From NCBI GenBank assembly GCA_903874255.1, contig CAIQRN010000074.1, positions 1 to 34,450 on the forward strand: 34,450 nt of DNA. The letters run 5' to 3'. The position numbers and the translations under genes were made by a program. This document shows positions 10,196 through 19,054 of this stretch, in pieces. The notes beneath the pieces were generated by a model, which did not search any database, was not told the DNA's origin, and saw nothing but the letters and a program-made list of their open reading frames with translations. Numbering within the stretch: position 1 is the first letter of the stretch; every line of letters begins with the position of its first letter. Source of the DNA: an uncultured Actinomycetes bacterium. Lineage in GTDB: Bacteria; Actinomycetota; Actinomycetes; Nanopelagicales; Nanopelagicaceae.

Positions 10196-10627
10196 TTAGA
10201 ACAAGCCCGGGAAAACCTCCTCTGAAATATCAGCAAAACCTTTTTCGCGATCTGCAAGATATTCATTCCAAGAAGTTGCATCCCAAATTTCAACGCGAGT
10301 ATTTGCACCGATAACAATGCAATCTTTTTCAAGAGCTGCATAAGTGCGCAGTCCTTGTGGAATTGTTACTCGACCTTGGCGATCAGGAATTTCATCATGT
10401 GCACCTGCAAACATCACACGCATGTAATCTCGCGATGATTTTGCAGTGACTGGTGCTTGTTTTAATTTCTCTGTAATTATGGAAAATTCCTGAGATGGAA
10501 ATACATAAAGGCAACGTTCTTGTCCTTTAGTAATTACCAAACCGGCAGATAACTCATCACGAAATTTCGCTGGCAAAATTAATCGCCCTTTGTCATCTAG
10601 ACGTGGTTCATGAGTGCCAAGAAACAT
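10196..10627 (-). CDS. mraZ: Transcriptional regulator MraZ
   Basis: [26 protein letters not shown], a canonical MraZ N-terminus. Confidence 0.96.
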   Translation of the reverse strand: MFLGTHEPRLDDKGRLILPAKFRDELSAGLVITKGQERCLYVFPSQEFSIITEKLKQAPVTAKSSRDYMRVMFAGAHDEIPDRQGRVTIPQGLRTYAALEKDCIVIGANTRVEIWDATSWNEYLADREKGFADISEEVFPGLF

Positions 10628-10682
10628 TTCCTTTTCACTCCCTTCCCCGAGGTCTATGCACCTACCCGATGTGCTTAATCCC

Positions 10683-10726
10683 CCACTTTACTCCACTTTG
10701 CTCCTTTTTCAACCACCTTGAACCAC
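10683..10726 (-). promoter_or_regulatory. Phased MraZ-box-like repeat array upstream of mraZ
   Basis: Plus-strand CCAC at 10683, 10693, 10713 and 10723 with degenerate CCTT at 10703. Minus strand: GTGGTTCAAG GTGGTTGAAA AAGGAGCAAA GTGGAGTAAA GTGGGGG, an exact 10-bp period. Confidence 0.78.
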
Positions 10727-10770
10727 TACAACCCCCTTTGCCCCCATTGAAGCCCCAGAAAAAGGGCATG

Positions 10771-10796
10771 AAAAAAGGGGCCCACGTGGGAGCCCC
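10771..10796 (-). terminator. Rho-independent terminator downstream of the DUF3040 gene
   Basis: Minus strand GGGGCTCCCACGTGGGCCCC followed by TTTTTT. Confidence 0.8.
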
Positions 10797-10819
10797 TTGC
10801 TTGGTAAGAAACAGTCTAG

Positions 10820-11161
10820 TTACTGGTTGTTACGCTCATCCCAGCGCTTTTCCAAGCGAGCGCTCAATGATCGAGCGGGCTTGGATGTGCCGACCGCCGG
10901 CTTACTTATGCTCGAAATCGCCAGAATTAGCCCGGCAAGAGCGATAACAAATCCCAGCACTCCGATTGGCGTGGTCTTAACTATCAACCCGCCGAAAAGT
11001 ACGGCCAGGCCGAGAACTACAAGAGCAAAGGCGATGCCAATTCGAGATTTTTTGCCCTGGCTGATTCCACCTGAAAACGCTGAAACTAGGCGTGGATCCT
11101 CGGTCATAAGGGCAGCTTCCATCTCCTGAAGCATTCGCATTTCATGATCTGATAGAGCCAT
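10820..11161 (-). CDS. DUF3040 domain-containing membrane protein
   Basis: MALSDHEMRMLQEMEAALMTEDPRLVSAF is the typical DUF3040 N-terminus; two hydrophobic helices. Confidence 0.9.
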   Translation of the reverse strand: MALSDHEMRMLQEMEAALMTEDPRLVSAFSGGISQGKKSRIGIAFALVVLGLAVLFGGLIVKTTPIGVLGFVIALAGLILAISSISKPAVGTSKPARSLSARLEKRWDERNNQ

Positions 11162-11204
11162 AACTCAACAATAGAACATCACATGCCCGACTGGCTACCG
11201 CAAA

Positions 11205-12392
11205 TCACTCCTCATCAGCCTGCTCAGGCTTAATTAAACGCGCTGGGCGCACACTGCCCTTGCCAAAACGGGCCCGCGCTTTGTCCATCGCCCCCTCCGC
11301 CTGACGCCAACCCACCTCACGTTCGCCAAGGACCAACTGCACTGGCGCTTCTTGGCTCAAATTCTCAAGTGAGACTCCGACTAGGCGCAATCTCGCCCTA
11401 TCAATACGAAGTGCTTGGTAGAGATTTTTTACTACCTCATATACATCGTGCGTACTATCGATTGGAAGCGGCAAAGTCTTACTGCGATTGATTGTTGAGA
11501 AATCCGCAAAGCGGACTTTGATACTAATTGTTTTGGCGAATAACTCGCGGTCTCGTAATCGCGCCGTTGCTCTCTCTGTTAATCGTAAGAACTCAGTCAA
11601 AATCTCTTCTGGGCTATCTAGATCTTGTGGGAAAGTTTCGGCAGCGCTAATACTTCGATCAGGCTCATCCGGTGTTACATCACGATAATCGCGTCCCCAC
11701 GCAAGTTCATATAACGATGCACCATTTGCTTCTCCAACTGCACGAATCAATGTTGCACGTGGAAGCTTTGCAATATCTTCAATTGTTCGTAATCCTAAGC
11801 GTTCAAGTACTTCAGCGGTTTTTGGCCCGACTCCCCACATTGCTTTAATTGGCAAAGGGTGCAGAAAGGTAAGAATCCGATCTGCAGATATTTCTAACAT
11901 TCCATTAGGTTTGCAATGTGCCGAAGCTAATTTGGCTATAAATTTAGATGGTGCGATACCCACTGAACATGTAATGCCCTCTTGCTCTTCGATTTTCTTG
12001 CGAATGGCAACGGCAATCTCGCGACCTGTACCTAAAAGTTTTTTTGATCCAGTTACATCAAGGAATGCTTCATCAAGTGAGATTGGTTCGACCCAAGGTG
12101 TGAAACTATGAAATATCTCCATGACGTGACTCGAAACTTCTTGATACCTAGGCATGTCAACCGGTAAGAAGATTGCATGTGGTGCCAAGCGCCGTGCACG
12201 CCCAACTGGCATCGCCGAATGAATTCCAAATTTTCGGGCTTCGTAATTTGCTGCAGATACAACACCACGTGCACCCATTCCGATCACAACGGCCTTACCT
12301 TTTAACTCTGGATTATCGCGTTCAGCAACGGATGCAAAAAATGCATCCATATCGACATGAAGAATTGTTGCCTGAACTTGCTCTTCACTCAT
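11205..12392 (-). CDS. dinB: DNA polymerase IV (Y-family, DinB-like)
   Basis: ILHVDMDAFFASVAERDNPELKGKAVVIG, SLDEAFLDVTGS, CSVGIAPSKFIAKLAS; overlaps the upstream dnaE2 by 4 nt. Confidence 0.95.
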   Translation of the reverse strand: MSEEQVQATILHVDMDAFFASVAERDNPELKGKAVVIGMGARGVVSAANYEARKFGIHSAMPVGRARRLAPHAIFLPVDMPRYQEVSSHVMEIFHSFTPWVEPISLDEAFLDVTGSKKLLGTGREIAVAIRKKIEEQEGITCSVGIAPSKFIAKLASAHCKPNGMLEISADRILTFLHPLPIKAMWGVGPKTAEVLERLGLRTIEDIAKLPRATLIRAVGEANGASLYELAWGRDYRDVTPDEPDRSISAAETFPQDLDSPEEILTEFLRLTERATARLRDRELFAKTISIKVRFADFSTINRSKTLPLPIDSTHDVYEVVKNLYQALRIDRARLRLVGVSLENLSQEAPVQLVLGEREVGWRQAEGAMDKARARFGKGSVRPARLIKPEQADEE

Positions 12393-15300
12393 ATTGCCAG
12401 CGTACTTTCTTTTATGCGCCAGGATTCATAGGCCGCGCGCAGATCCCACGCACCTGTTGCGCGTAATGAAATTCCACGGGCCCCCGTGCGCCGAGTAATG
12501 CCACGGATCAGTAGCAGGGATGAGGAATAGAGGGTGCTCGCATAGTCGGCTTGAACGTCGGTAAAAAATGTTGAATCACTGCAGCCATAGCCATCATCTA
12601 GCGTCACAAAGATGACACGTTTACCGCTGCGCACTGGTGGAGTTTGCATTGCTGTTTTAATTCCGGCAACTAAAACCGATGATTGCGAACGTTGTTTAAG
12701 TAAATCCGATGAACGAACTGCGCCTATAGCATTAAGGAAATCACTATAGAACTCTATTAAGTGTGCCGACATGTCCATTCCTAAACGTTCAATTTCATAT
12801 TTAACGCTTTCAGCCGGAGTCATATCGGCTAGGCCACTGCTAATTAATACTGGTGCAGGAAAAGCCAAATTCATCTGTGCGCCAGTAACTCCAGCGTTTG
12901 GAGACTTTTGTAAATCAGAAAAGTGCAACAACAAATCACGGCGATTAACGTCGGTATGCAAGCGGTCAAATGCACCAGTCAATATTGCGCTCTCGGTGAC
13001 AGGTGCACTACAACCAGCACGGCGGACAAAATCAGTTAAATCTATATATGGGCGTCCAGCAATTATTGAAGCTACTTCTGCATCGCTAATCTTTGCAAGA
13101 GTAGAAAGTGCAATGCGGATCGCTTTTCCACCATCTTCCACTCGATACACCGCATCAGATTCATTTATATCTAGCGGTGCCACTGTTAAACCCATTTGAC
13201 GAACTTCATCAACTATTAATCGCTTGGGATACATTCCTGGATCATGGGTCAGTACTCCGGCTAAAAAAGCTGCTGGGTAATGAGTCTTTAGCCATGCCGA
13301 TTGATATGTAGGTAGCGCAAAGGCTGCAGCATGAGCTTTGCAAAAACCAAAAGATGCAAAAGCCCGCAGAACCTCCCAGATCTCATGAACAATTTTTAGT
13401 TCATACCCACGCGCTATTGCTGCTGGAAAAAACCAATCGCATACTTCCTGTTGTCCGGCCTTGTCCCCCAATGCCCGTCGTTTTTCATCGGCGCTGGCTA
13501 AGGAAATTCCTGTCATGGTCGCAATGATTTCAATGACTTGTTCGTGGAAAACAACAACACCTTCGGTATCGCGCAGAATTTCATACAAATCGGGATGAAT
13601 AATTTGAGCTGTTGCCCAACCGTGTCGCGCTTTTAAAAAAGGCGTAATCATGTCGGATTTAACTGGGCCGGGCCGAAAGAGTGAGATATCAATAATTAAA
13701 TCAGTAAATGTTTTGGGTTCTAACTTACCCACTAATTCGCGTTGGCCTGGGCTCTCAATCTGAAATAGCCCCAAAGTTTTGGTGGATTGAATGAGCGAAT
13801 ATGTATCTGGATCATCAAGTGGAACGCAATCAATATCAACGCTCTTTTCTTCAGTGCGAGTTATTTCCTCAAGCGCATAGGAAATCGCCGACTGCATGCG
13901 CACACCCAAAACATCGAGTTTTAATAAACCAATCGCTTCTACATCATCTTTATCAAAAACCACCATCGGATAACCACTTGCATTTGATAAGAGTGGCGTG
14001 CGATCGAGTAAGCCACCATCAGATAAAACAATGGCGCATGGATGCATCGATAAATGTCTCGGCAATCCATCAAGACGTTCAGCAAGTGCAATTGTCATCG
14101 CCGTTAATGGTGCAGAGATATTGAGTGAACGAAGCTCGGGCAGATTTTCGAGCGTTTTAGAGATATTACGTGCACGAACATGCGGCATCGATTTTGCCAA
14201 CATATCAATCTCCATACCGGGCAACCCCAGAGCCGCCCCTGCATCTCGGATTGCATGTCTGGCCCGGTATGTATCAACCATGGCAACGGTTGCGCATCGT
14301 GATTGATTGCCGGGCTTATTCCATTGGGTATTGCCATAGCGTTTAAAGACCATGTCATAAATCTCAAGACGGCGGTGTGATTCAACATCGATATCTATAT
14401 CGGGTAACGCGCGGCGCAGCGGGGAACAAAAACGCTCCATCAATAAACCATGTTGCAATGGATCAACACCAGAGATTCCAAGTAGATGACAGATTAATGA
14501 ACCTGCACCGCTACCCCGTGCTGCTACGCGAATACCCGCATCTCTTGCCATGTCACAAATATCTGCAACGGTCAGAAAATATGATTCAAAGCCAAGAGTT
14601 GCAACGGTAGATAGTTCATCATCTAGGCGTGCACGAACTTTTTTAATAGTTGCGCTATCGCTATAGCGCCAGTTAATTGCCGCTTCGCTACGAGAGCGTA
14701 AAAGCAAGCGCATCTCATGCGCCGAATCCACACCAACTACATGTGGCTCAGGTAAATGTGCACCGCCCAAACCAATATCGCGTTGTGGTGATAGAAGACA
14801 ACGTTCGGCCCACTGCCGTGTTGTTGCTAACAACTGCCGTGGAGTTCGCTCACCTGCAGCGCGCGCAATCTCTGCAGCTAATGAAATCATTTCATCGCTA
14901 GATTTTAAAAAACCTTCAGCATTGCGCCGTTCAACATGGCGGGGATGCAGAGGAACTAATTGGCGAGCGCAATCTAAGACATCGGCCACTGGTCCATCGC
15001 CGCGATCACGCATTCGCACTGCATTGGTAACCACGGCATCAATATCGTGGTCTCTGGCAAAAATAAGTGATTTAGCTGCGTGCGAGGTAGAACGCGGGCC
15101 TTTACCTGCAACTAAGTGAGATACGCACTCGATTGCATTGCCTGCAAATAAATCACGCAACTGATTAAAGGCAGTAAAAGCTGCGTCAATTCGATTATCT
15201 GCAATTAATTCACCTACTGGTGATTGCGGACCATGTAGGGCATAAACATTGCTGCTGTAATGGCTAAAACTTTGCAAGAATTCTAATGTTAAAGCAGGGT

Positions 15301-15616
15301 TGCGGTCATCACTTGTCATTGCAAGAGATGTAAGCAATCGACACAGCGAGCGCCATCCCCCATCGCTGTGTGCCAAAAGTGTGATGCGATTATTTGCGCC
15401 CTGCATATCAATTGCTAGGTTGACGCCGATAATGGGGGCGATACCGAAATCAACACAACTTTGTGCAAAACGAATAGCACCAGCTAATCCATCACGATCG
15501 GTAAGTGCCAACGCGGGCATTTCAAATTCGCTAGCGCGTTGTACTAAATCAGCTGGTTGCGTGGTTCCATACTTAAGTGAATAAGCACTGGCAACATTTA
15601 AATGAATAAAACTCAT
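12389..15616 (-). CDS. dnaE2: Error-prone DNA polymerase III alpha subunit, DnaE2/ImuC type
   Basis: 1075 aa; AARGSGAGSLICHLLGIS, LPDIDIDVESHRRLEIYD, FHEQVIEIIATMTG, SFGFCKAHAAAFALPTYQSAWLKTHYPAAFLAGVL. Size and operon partners favour DnaE2 over DnaE1. Confidence 0.88.
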   Translation of the reverse strand: MSFIHLNVASAYSLKYGTTQPADLVQRASEFEMPALALTDRDGLAGAIRFAQSCVDFGIAPIIGVNLAIDMQGANNRITLLAHSDGGWRSLCRLLTSLAMTSDDRNPALTLEFLQSFSHYSSNVYALHGPQSPVGELIADNRIDAAFTAFNQLRDLFAGNAIECVSHLVAGKGPRSTSHAAKSLIFARDHDIDAVVTNAVRMRDRGDGPVADVLDCARQLVPLHPRHVERRNAEGFLKSSDEMISLAAEIARAAGERTPRQLLATTRQWAERCLLSPQRDIGLGGAHLPEPHVVGVDSAHEMRLLLRSRSEAAINWRYSDSATIKKVRARLDDELSTVATLGFESYFLTVADICDMARDAGIRVAARGSGAGSLICHLLGISGVDPLQHGLLMERFCSPLRRALPDIDIDVESHRRLEIYDMVFKRYGNTQWNKPGNQSRCATVAMVDTYRARHAIRDAGAALGLPGMEIDMLAKSMPHVRARNISKTLENLPELRSLNISAPLTAMTIALAERLDGLPRHLSMHPCAIVLSDGGLLDRTPLLSNASGYPMVVFDKDDVEAIGLLKLDVLGVRMQSAISYALEEITRTEEKSVDIDCVPLDDPDTYSLIQSTKTLGLFQIESPGQRELVGKLEPKTFTDLIIDISLFRPGPVKSDMITPFLKARHGWATAQIIHPDLYEILRDTEGVVVFHEQVIEIIATMTGISLASADEKRRALGDKAGQQEVCDWFFPAAIARGYELKIVHEIWEVLRAFASFGFCKAHAAAFALPTYQSAWLKTHYPAAFLAGVLTHDPGMYPKRLIVDEVRQMGLTVAPLDINESDAVYRVEDGGKAIRIALSTLAKISDAEVASIIAGRPYIDLTDFVRRAGCSAPVTESAILTGAFDRLHTDVNRRDLLLHFSDLQKSPNAGVTGAQMNLAFPAPVLISSGLADMTPAESVKYEIERLGMDMSAHLIEFYSDFLNAIGAVRSSDLLKQRSQSSVLVAGIKTAMQTPPVRSGKRVIFVTLDDGYGCSDSTFFTDVQADYASTLYSSSLLLIRGITRRTGARGISLRATGAWDLRAAYESWRIKESTLAI

Positions 15617-15894
15617 ACGTTACGGATAATCCATTGCCCACTGAGTTCGTCACGCTCTAATTCAAAGGTCGTCAACGCACCTATTGGTGCCGCCTCTACT
15701 CGCCATAGTGCACGGGCTTGATCATCTGGCCTGTACTTGCCATCACTAATGCGATTCCACCAACCCCCAGCTTCGCACCACCTAGACAGGACTGCGTGAA
15801 TACGAAAGCGCCGACCCTTGAAAGTGAATTCAATAGGCGTTGTTGCTCCATCGATTGTGACATCGTTGGCGGGATTGACCTGAGGCGCTGACAT
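15613..15894 (-). CDS. DUF6504 family protein
   Basis: Small protein, FTFKGRRFRIHAVLSRWCEAGGWWNR...ALWRVEA...FELERDELSGQWIIRNV, consistent with DUF6504; directly upstream of dnaE2 with a 4-nt overlap. Confidence 0.75.
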   Translation of the reverse strand: MSAPQVNPANDVTIDGATTPIEFTFKGRRFRIHAVLSRWCEAGGWWNRISDGKYRPDDQARALWRVEAAPIGALTTFELERDELSGQWIIRNV

Positions 15895-15926
15895 TGTTGG
15901 CCCTTCCTTCTATGAGCTGTGGATAT

Positions 15927-15942
15927 TCGAACAGATGTTCGA
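15927..15942 (-). promoter_or_regulatory. LexA/SOS box (actinobacterial type)
   Basis: Perfect palindrome TCGAAC-AGAT-GTTCGA, matching the actinobacterial LexA consensus TCGAAC-N4-GTTCGA; about 33 bp upstream of the DUF6504-dnaE2-dinB operon start. Confidence 0.9.
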
Positions 15943-16056
15943 AAACTAGCCCCTTGCACCGACAAATGGCAAGTGGATGAGCGTGTCGGCATCTAAAAAT
16001 GGTTGAAAGTTCAATTAAAATTGCCCACGTTCGTATTCACCAACCTAAGGAGCTCC

Positions 16057-16470
16057 ATGAACGCAGTACTCGTAATCGGCCGCATCTTGTTTGCGCTGAT
16101 CTTCATCAACTCAGGCATAAGTCACCTCACCAAGCTAGAAGCGATGACTGGCTATGCCAAGTACAAGAAGGTCCCAGCTGCAAAGCTTGGCGTAATCGTT
16201 TCTGGTCTGATGATTCTCGTTGGCGGTCTTTACATCGTATTCGGCGTATACGCAGATCTCGGTGCACTTCTCATCGCTATCTTCCTTATCCCTACAGCAT
16301 TCTTGATGCATGCATTCTGGAAAGAAACTGATGCAACAGCTAAGCAAACAGAAACAATTGGATTCTTCAAAGATCTAGCTCTTGCTGGTGCAGCTTTAAT
16401 CATCTTCGCACTAGTCGGTGCAGGTGCCGATTTCGGCCCAAGCATTACAAGCGCGTTCTTCAACTTCTAA
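16057..16470 (+). CDS. DoxX family membrane protein
   Basis: MNAVLVIGRILFALIFINSGISHLTKLEAMTGYAKYKKVPAAKLGVIVSGLMILVGGL. RBS AAGGAG at 16047-16052 supports the internal start over the ORF-track start at 16003. Confidence 0.88.
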   Translation: MNAVLVIGRILFALIFINSGISHLTKLEAMTGYAKYKKVPAAKLGVIVSGLMILVGGLYIVFGVYADLGALLIAIFLIPTAFLMHAFWKETDATAKQTETIGFFKDLALAGAALIIFALVGAGADFGPSITSAFFNF

Positions 16471-16481
16471 TTAATTAGAAA

Positions 16482-16522
16482 AATAAAGCCCCTGCAGAGA
16501 AATCTGTGGGGGCTTTATTTTT
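16482..16522. terminator. Bidirectional Rho-independent terminator between convergent doxX and MFS genes
   Basis: AATAAAGCCCCTGCAGA GAAA TCTGTGGGGGCTTTATTTTTT; T-run on the plus strand and A-run on the other side; overlaps the MFS stop codon. Confidence 0.85.
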
Positions 16523-17711
16523 TAATGATATGAGATTGATATCCAGCTAAAAGCAACATCAATACTGGATACATCATTGCAGCCGGCAAGCCAAGCCATT
16601 GTGCCAGTGCACCGGTTATAGAAGGTCCGATGAAATACCCCGCAATGCCAATGACACCTACACGTGCAATTGCAACAGATGCAGCGATTCCAGAAATTTC
16701 AGATGCAGCTAAAATATATGCGGGAAACATTGGGCCAATGCCAAGTCCAGCACAAGCAAAACCAACACAAACAATAATTAAAGCAGTCAATGGATGTGAA
16801 TCTGAGAGTGGTACGCCAATTGCGATTCCAGCACCCAGACCAACTCCTCCTAAATAGCCTCCGTACAACACTGTCTTTCGTGGACCAAAATAATCAAGTG
16901 CACGATCGCCTAAAAAGCGCGCAGTAATCATTGCTAAAGAAAAGACTGCAAATGCTGCTGCATTAACGCCTTTTCCAAAATGCATATCGTCCCGTAGAAG
17001 AATTGCGCCCCAGTCACTTGCTGCGCCTTCTGCAATTAGCCCGCCTAGTAGACCAATTCCCATTCCCCAGAGGGGCAAAACACTCTTACTAATTAGAGGG
17101 ATCTTTGCTGAAGTTTCATCTTCGCCACCGCTGTGATCATCAAGGGCAGGCGATAAAAGCATATTGACGGCGGGTATAAATAAGAAGAAGCAGACTATTC
17201 CGACTCCAACTAAGTTGTCGCGAGGAGAAACCAATTTTGCAATCGATCCGCCAAGGACAGTTGTAGCAAAAGCTCCAGATGACCAAAGCGCATGAAATGA
17301 AGACATAACTCTTTTTTCCAAAAGTTTTTCAATGACAACAGCTTGGGTATTACTTGAAATATCCATACTTGAATAGCCAAGACCCATTATGAATAAACCA
17401 AAGATTAAAGTAACTGGTGAAGTCGATAAACCCATCAAAATCAAACCAATCGGCATGATAATAATTGCGATTTTAATGACGGGCTTTGTTCCAAAAGTAT
17501 GGATTAAGCGACCGGCAAGTTGCGCTCCGATAATTGCACCGGCTGTGCTTGAGAGCAAAATCAAACCAAGTTGACCATTGTTTAATCCATTGGCATCGCG
17601 AATTTCAGGGATACGAGCAACCCACGCCATGGAAACAACTCCCATAAAAAAGAAGGTTGCCCAAAGGCCATTACGCGCTCGAGTTGCAGTGACTTTCAAA
17701 TCAGTTCCCAT
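16515..17711 (-). CDS. MFS transporter
   Basis: ~12 TM segments; GVVSMAWVARIPEIRDANGLNNGQLGLILLSSTAGAIIGAQLAGRLIHTFG is MFS-like. Confidence 0.88.
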   Translation of the reverse strand: MGTDLKVTATRARNGLWATFFFMGVVSMAWVARIPEIRDANGLNNGQLGLILLSSTAGAIIGAQLAGRLIHTFGTKPVIKIAIIIMPIGLILMGLSTSPVTLIFGLFIMGLGYSSMDISSNTQAVVIEKLLEKRVMSSFHALWSSGAFATTVLGGSIAKLVSPRDNLVGVGIVCFFLFIPAVNMLLSPALDDHSGGEDETSAKIPLISKSVLPLWGMGIGLLGGLIAEGAASDWGAILLRDDMHFGKGVNAAAFAVFSLAMITARFLGDRALDYFGPRKTVLYGGYLGGVGLGAGIAIGVPLSDSHPLTALIIVCVGFACAGLGIGPMFPAYILAASEISGIAASVAIARVGVIGIAGYFIGPSITGALAQWLGLPAAMMYPVLMLLLAGYQSHIIKK

Positions 17712-17762
17712 AAGGTGATAACGGTAACTGACAACGGCCGATAAACCTGCTTTTATAGAAAC

Positions 17763-19019
17763 ATGTTTTTCTCCTTCTGGCCAAGCCGAAGCGAGTTTTC
17801 AAATAATCGCAAAGACCTGATCGCTGACTTGATTGCAGGTCTTACTGTTGCAATCGTTGCGCTTCCACTTGCAATTGGTTTTGGCATAACTTCCGGAATG
17901 TCGGCCGCAGCTGGCTTAACCACTGCAATCATCGCAGGGTTCTTGGCTGCTGTATTTGGTGGATCTAAATATCAAGTAAGTGGGCCAACCGGTGCTATGA
18001 CAGTTATTTTAATTCCAGTCATTCACACATATGGAGTCAGCGCTATTCCTGCACTTGGTCTCATGGCTGGAGCCATGGTGATTGCGATGGCCATCTTTAA
18101 ACTTGGCGCAGTAATAAATCGTGTGCCATGGACCGTTGTGGAGGGTTTCACGGTTGGAATTGCGCTCATCATTTCATTACAACAGATTCCCCTTGCTTTA
18201 GGCATTGCAAAAGGTGAAGGTGAAAAGAGCTACATCGTCGCTTGGAATACTTTAATGAATGCAATCGATGCAGGATTAAATTACTCGAGCCTTCTTGTCG
18301 TCGCAATTACTTTAGTAATTAAATTTTCTTGGCCTCAGATTGTTTCCCGCTTAAAACTCAAGCTCCATATTCCCGCAAGCTTTATGGCGTTGGTATTTGT
18401 CACTTTAATTGTTAAAGCTTTTTCAATTGATGTCGCAACAATTGGAAACATCCCGCGCTCATTAGGTTCCTTCCAAAAGCCAATCTTCGACAATCTAACT
18501 TCACTTCTGGTCCCCGCCCTCTGGATTGCGCTTCTGGCTGCAGTTGAATCACTTCTGTCGGCACGTGTCGCCGATGGTCTTGCCCATAATAAAGAAAAGT
18601 TTGAACCTAATCGCGAATTATTTGGCCAGGGTCTTGCAACTCTTGCTGCATCGATTTTTGGAGGAATGCCAGCAACTGGTGCAATTGCGCGAACTAGCGT
18701 AAATGTACGTTCTCATGCCAAATCTAGGCTTGCCTCTGTCTTTCACGCCTTCGTACTTCTTTTTATAGCTTTAGTTGCCGCACCCCTAGTAAGCCAAATC
18801 CCAACGGCAGTAATTGCCGGTTTATTACTGGGTACTAGTTATCGAATCCTCAATCCCGTTTCAATAATGGAATCACTTCGCACTACAAAAGCCGAGGCCG
18901 CGACTTTGATAGTCACCGCGATAAGTACTGTGGCCATTGACTTAATTTGGGGCATGGCCATAGGTATTGGTCTTCATGTGATTCTCTCTCGCTATTCTAA
19001 AAAGCCACAAGCAATATAG
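17763..19019 (+). CDS. SulP family inorganic anion transporter lacking a STAS domain
   Basis: DLIAGLTVAIVALPLAIGFGITSGMSAAAGL, GPTGAMTVIL; ends after the TM domain at 418 aa. Confidence 0.88.
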   Translation: MFFSFWPSRSEFSNNRKDLIADLIAGLTVAIVALPLAIGFGITSGMSAAAGLTTAIIAGFLAAVFGGSKYQVSGPTGAMTVILIPVIHTYGVSAIPALGLMAGAMVIAMAIFKLGAVINRVPWTVVEGFTVGIALIISLQQIPLALGIAKGEGEKSYIVAWNTLMNAIDAGLNYSSLLVVAITLVIKFSWPQIVSRLKLKLHIPASFMALVFVTLIVKAFSIDVATIGNIPRSLGSFQKPIFDNLTSLLVPALWIALLAAVESLLSARVADGLAHNKEKFEPNRELFGQGLATLAASIFGGMPATGAIARTSVNVRSHAKSRLASVFHAFVLLFIALVAAPLVSQIPTAVIAGLLLGTSYRILNPVSIMESLRTTKAEAATLIVTAISTVAIDLIWGMAIGIGLHVILSRYSKKPQAI

Positions 19020-19054
19020 AATCCAACCTATTCCAACTCATCAAGGAGATCTCC

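Noticed and set aside
12771-15584. Numerous plus-strand ORFs antisense to dnaE2 (e.g. 12771-13199, 13801-14124, 14377-14610)
   Set aside because: Low-complexity, non-family-like translations antisense to a well-supported polymerase gene; considered spurious.
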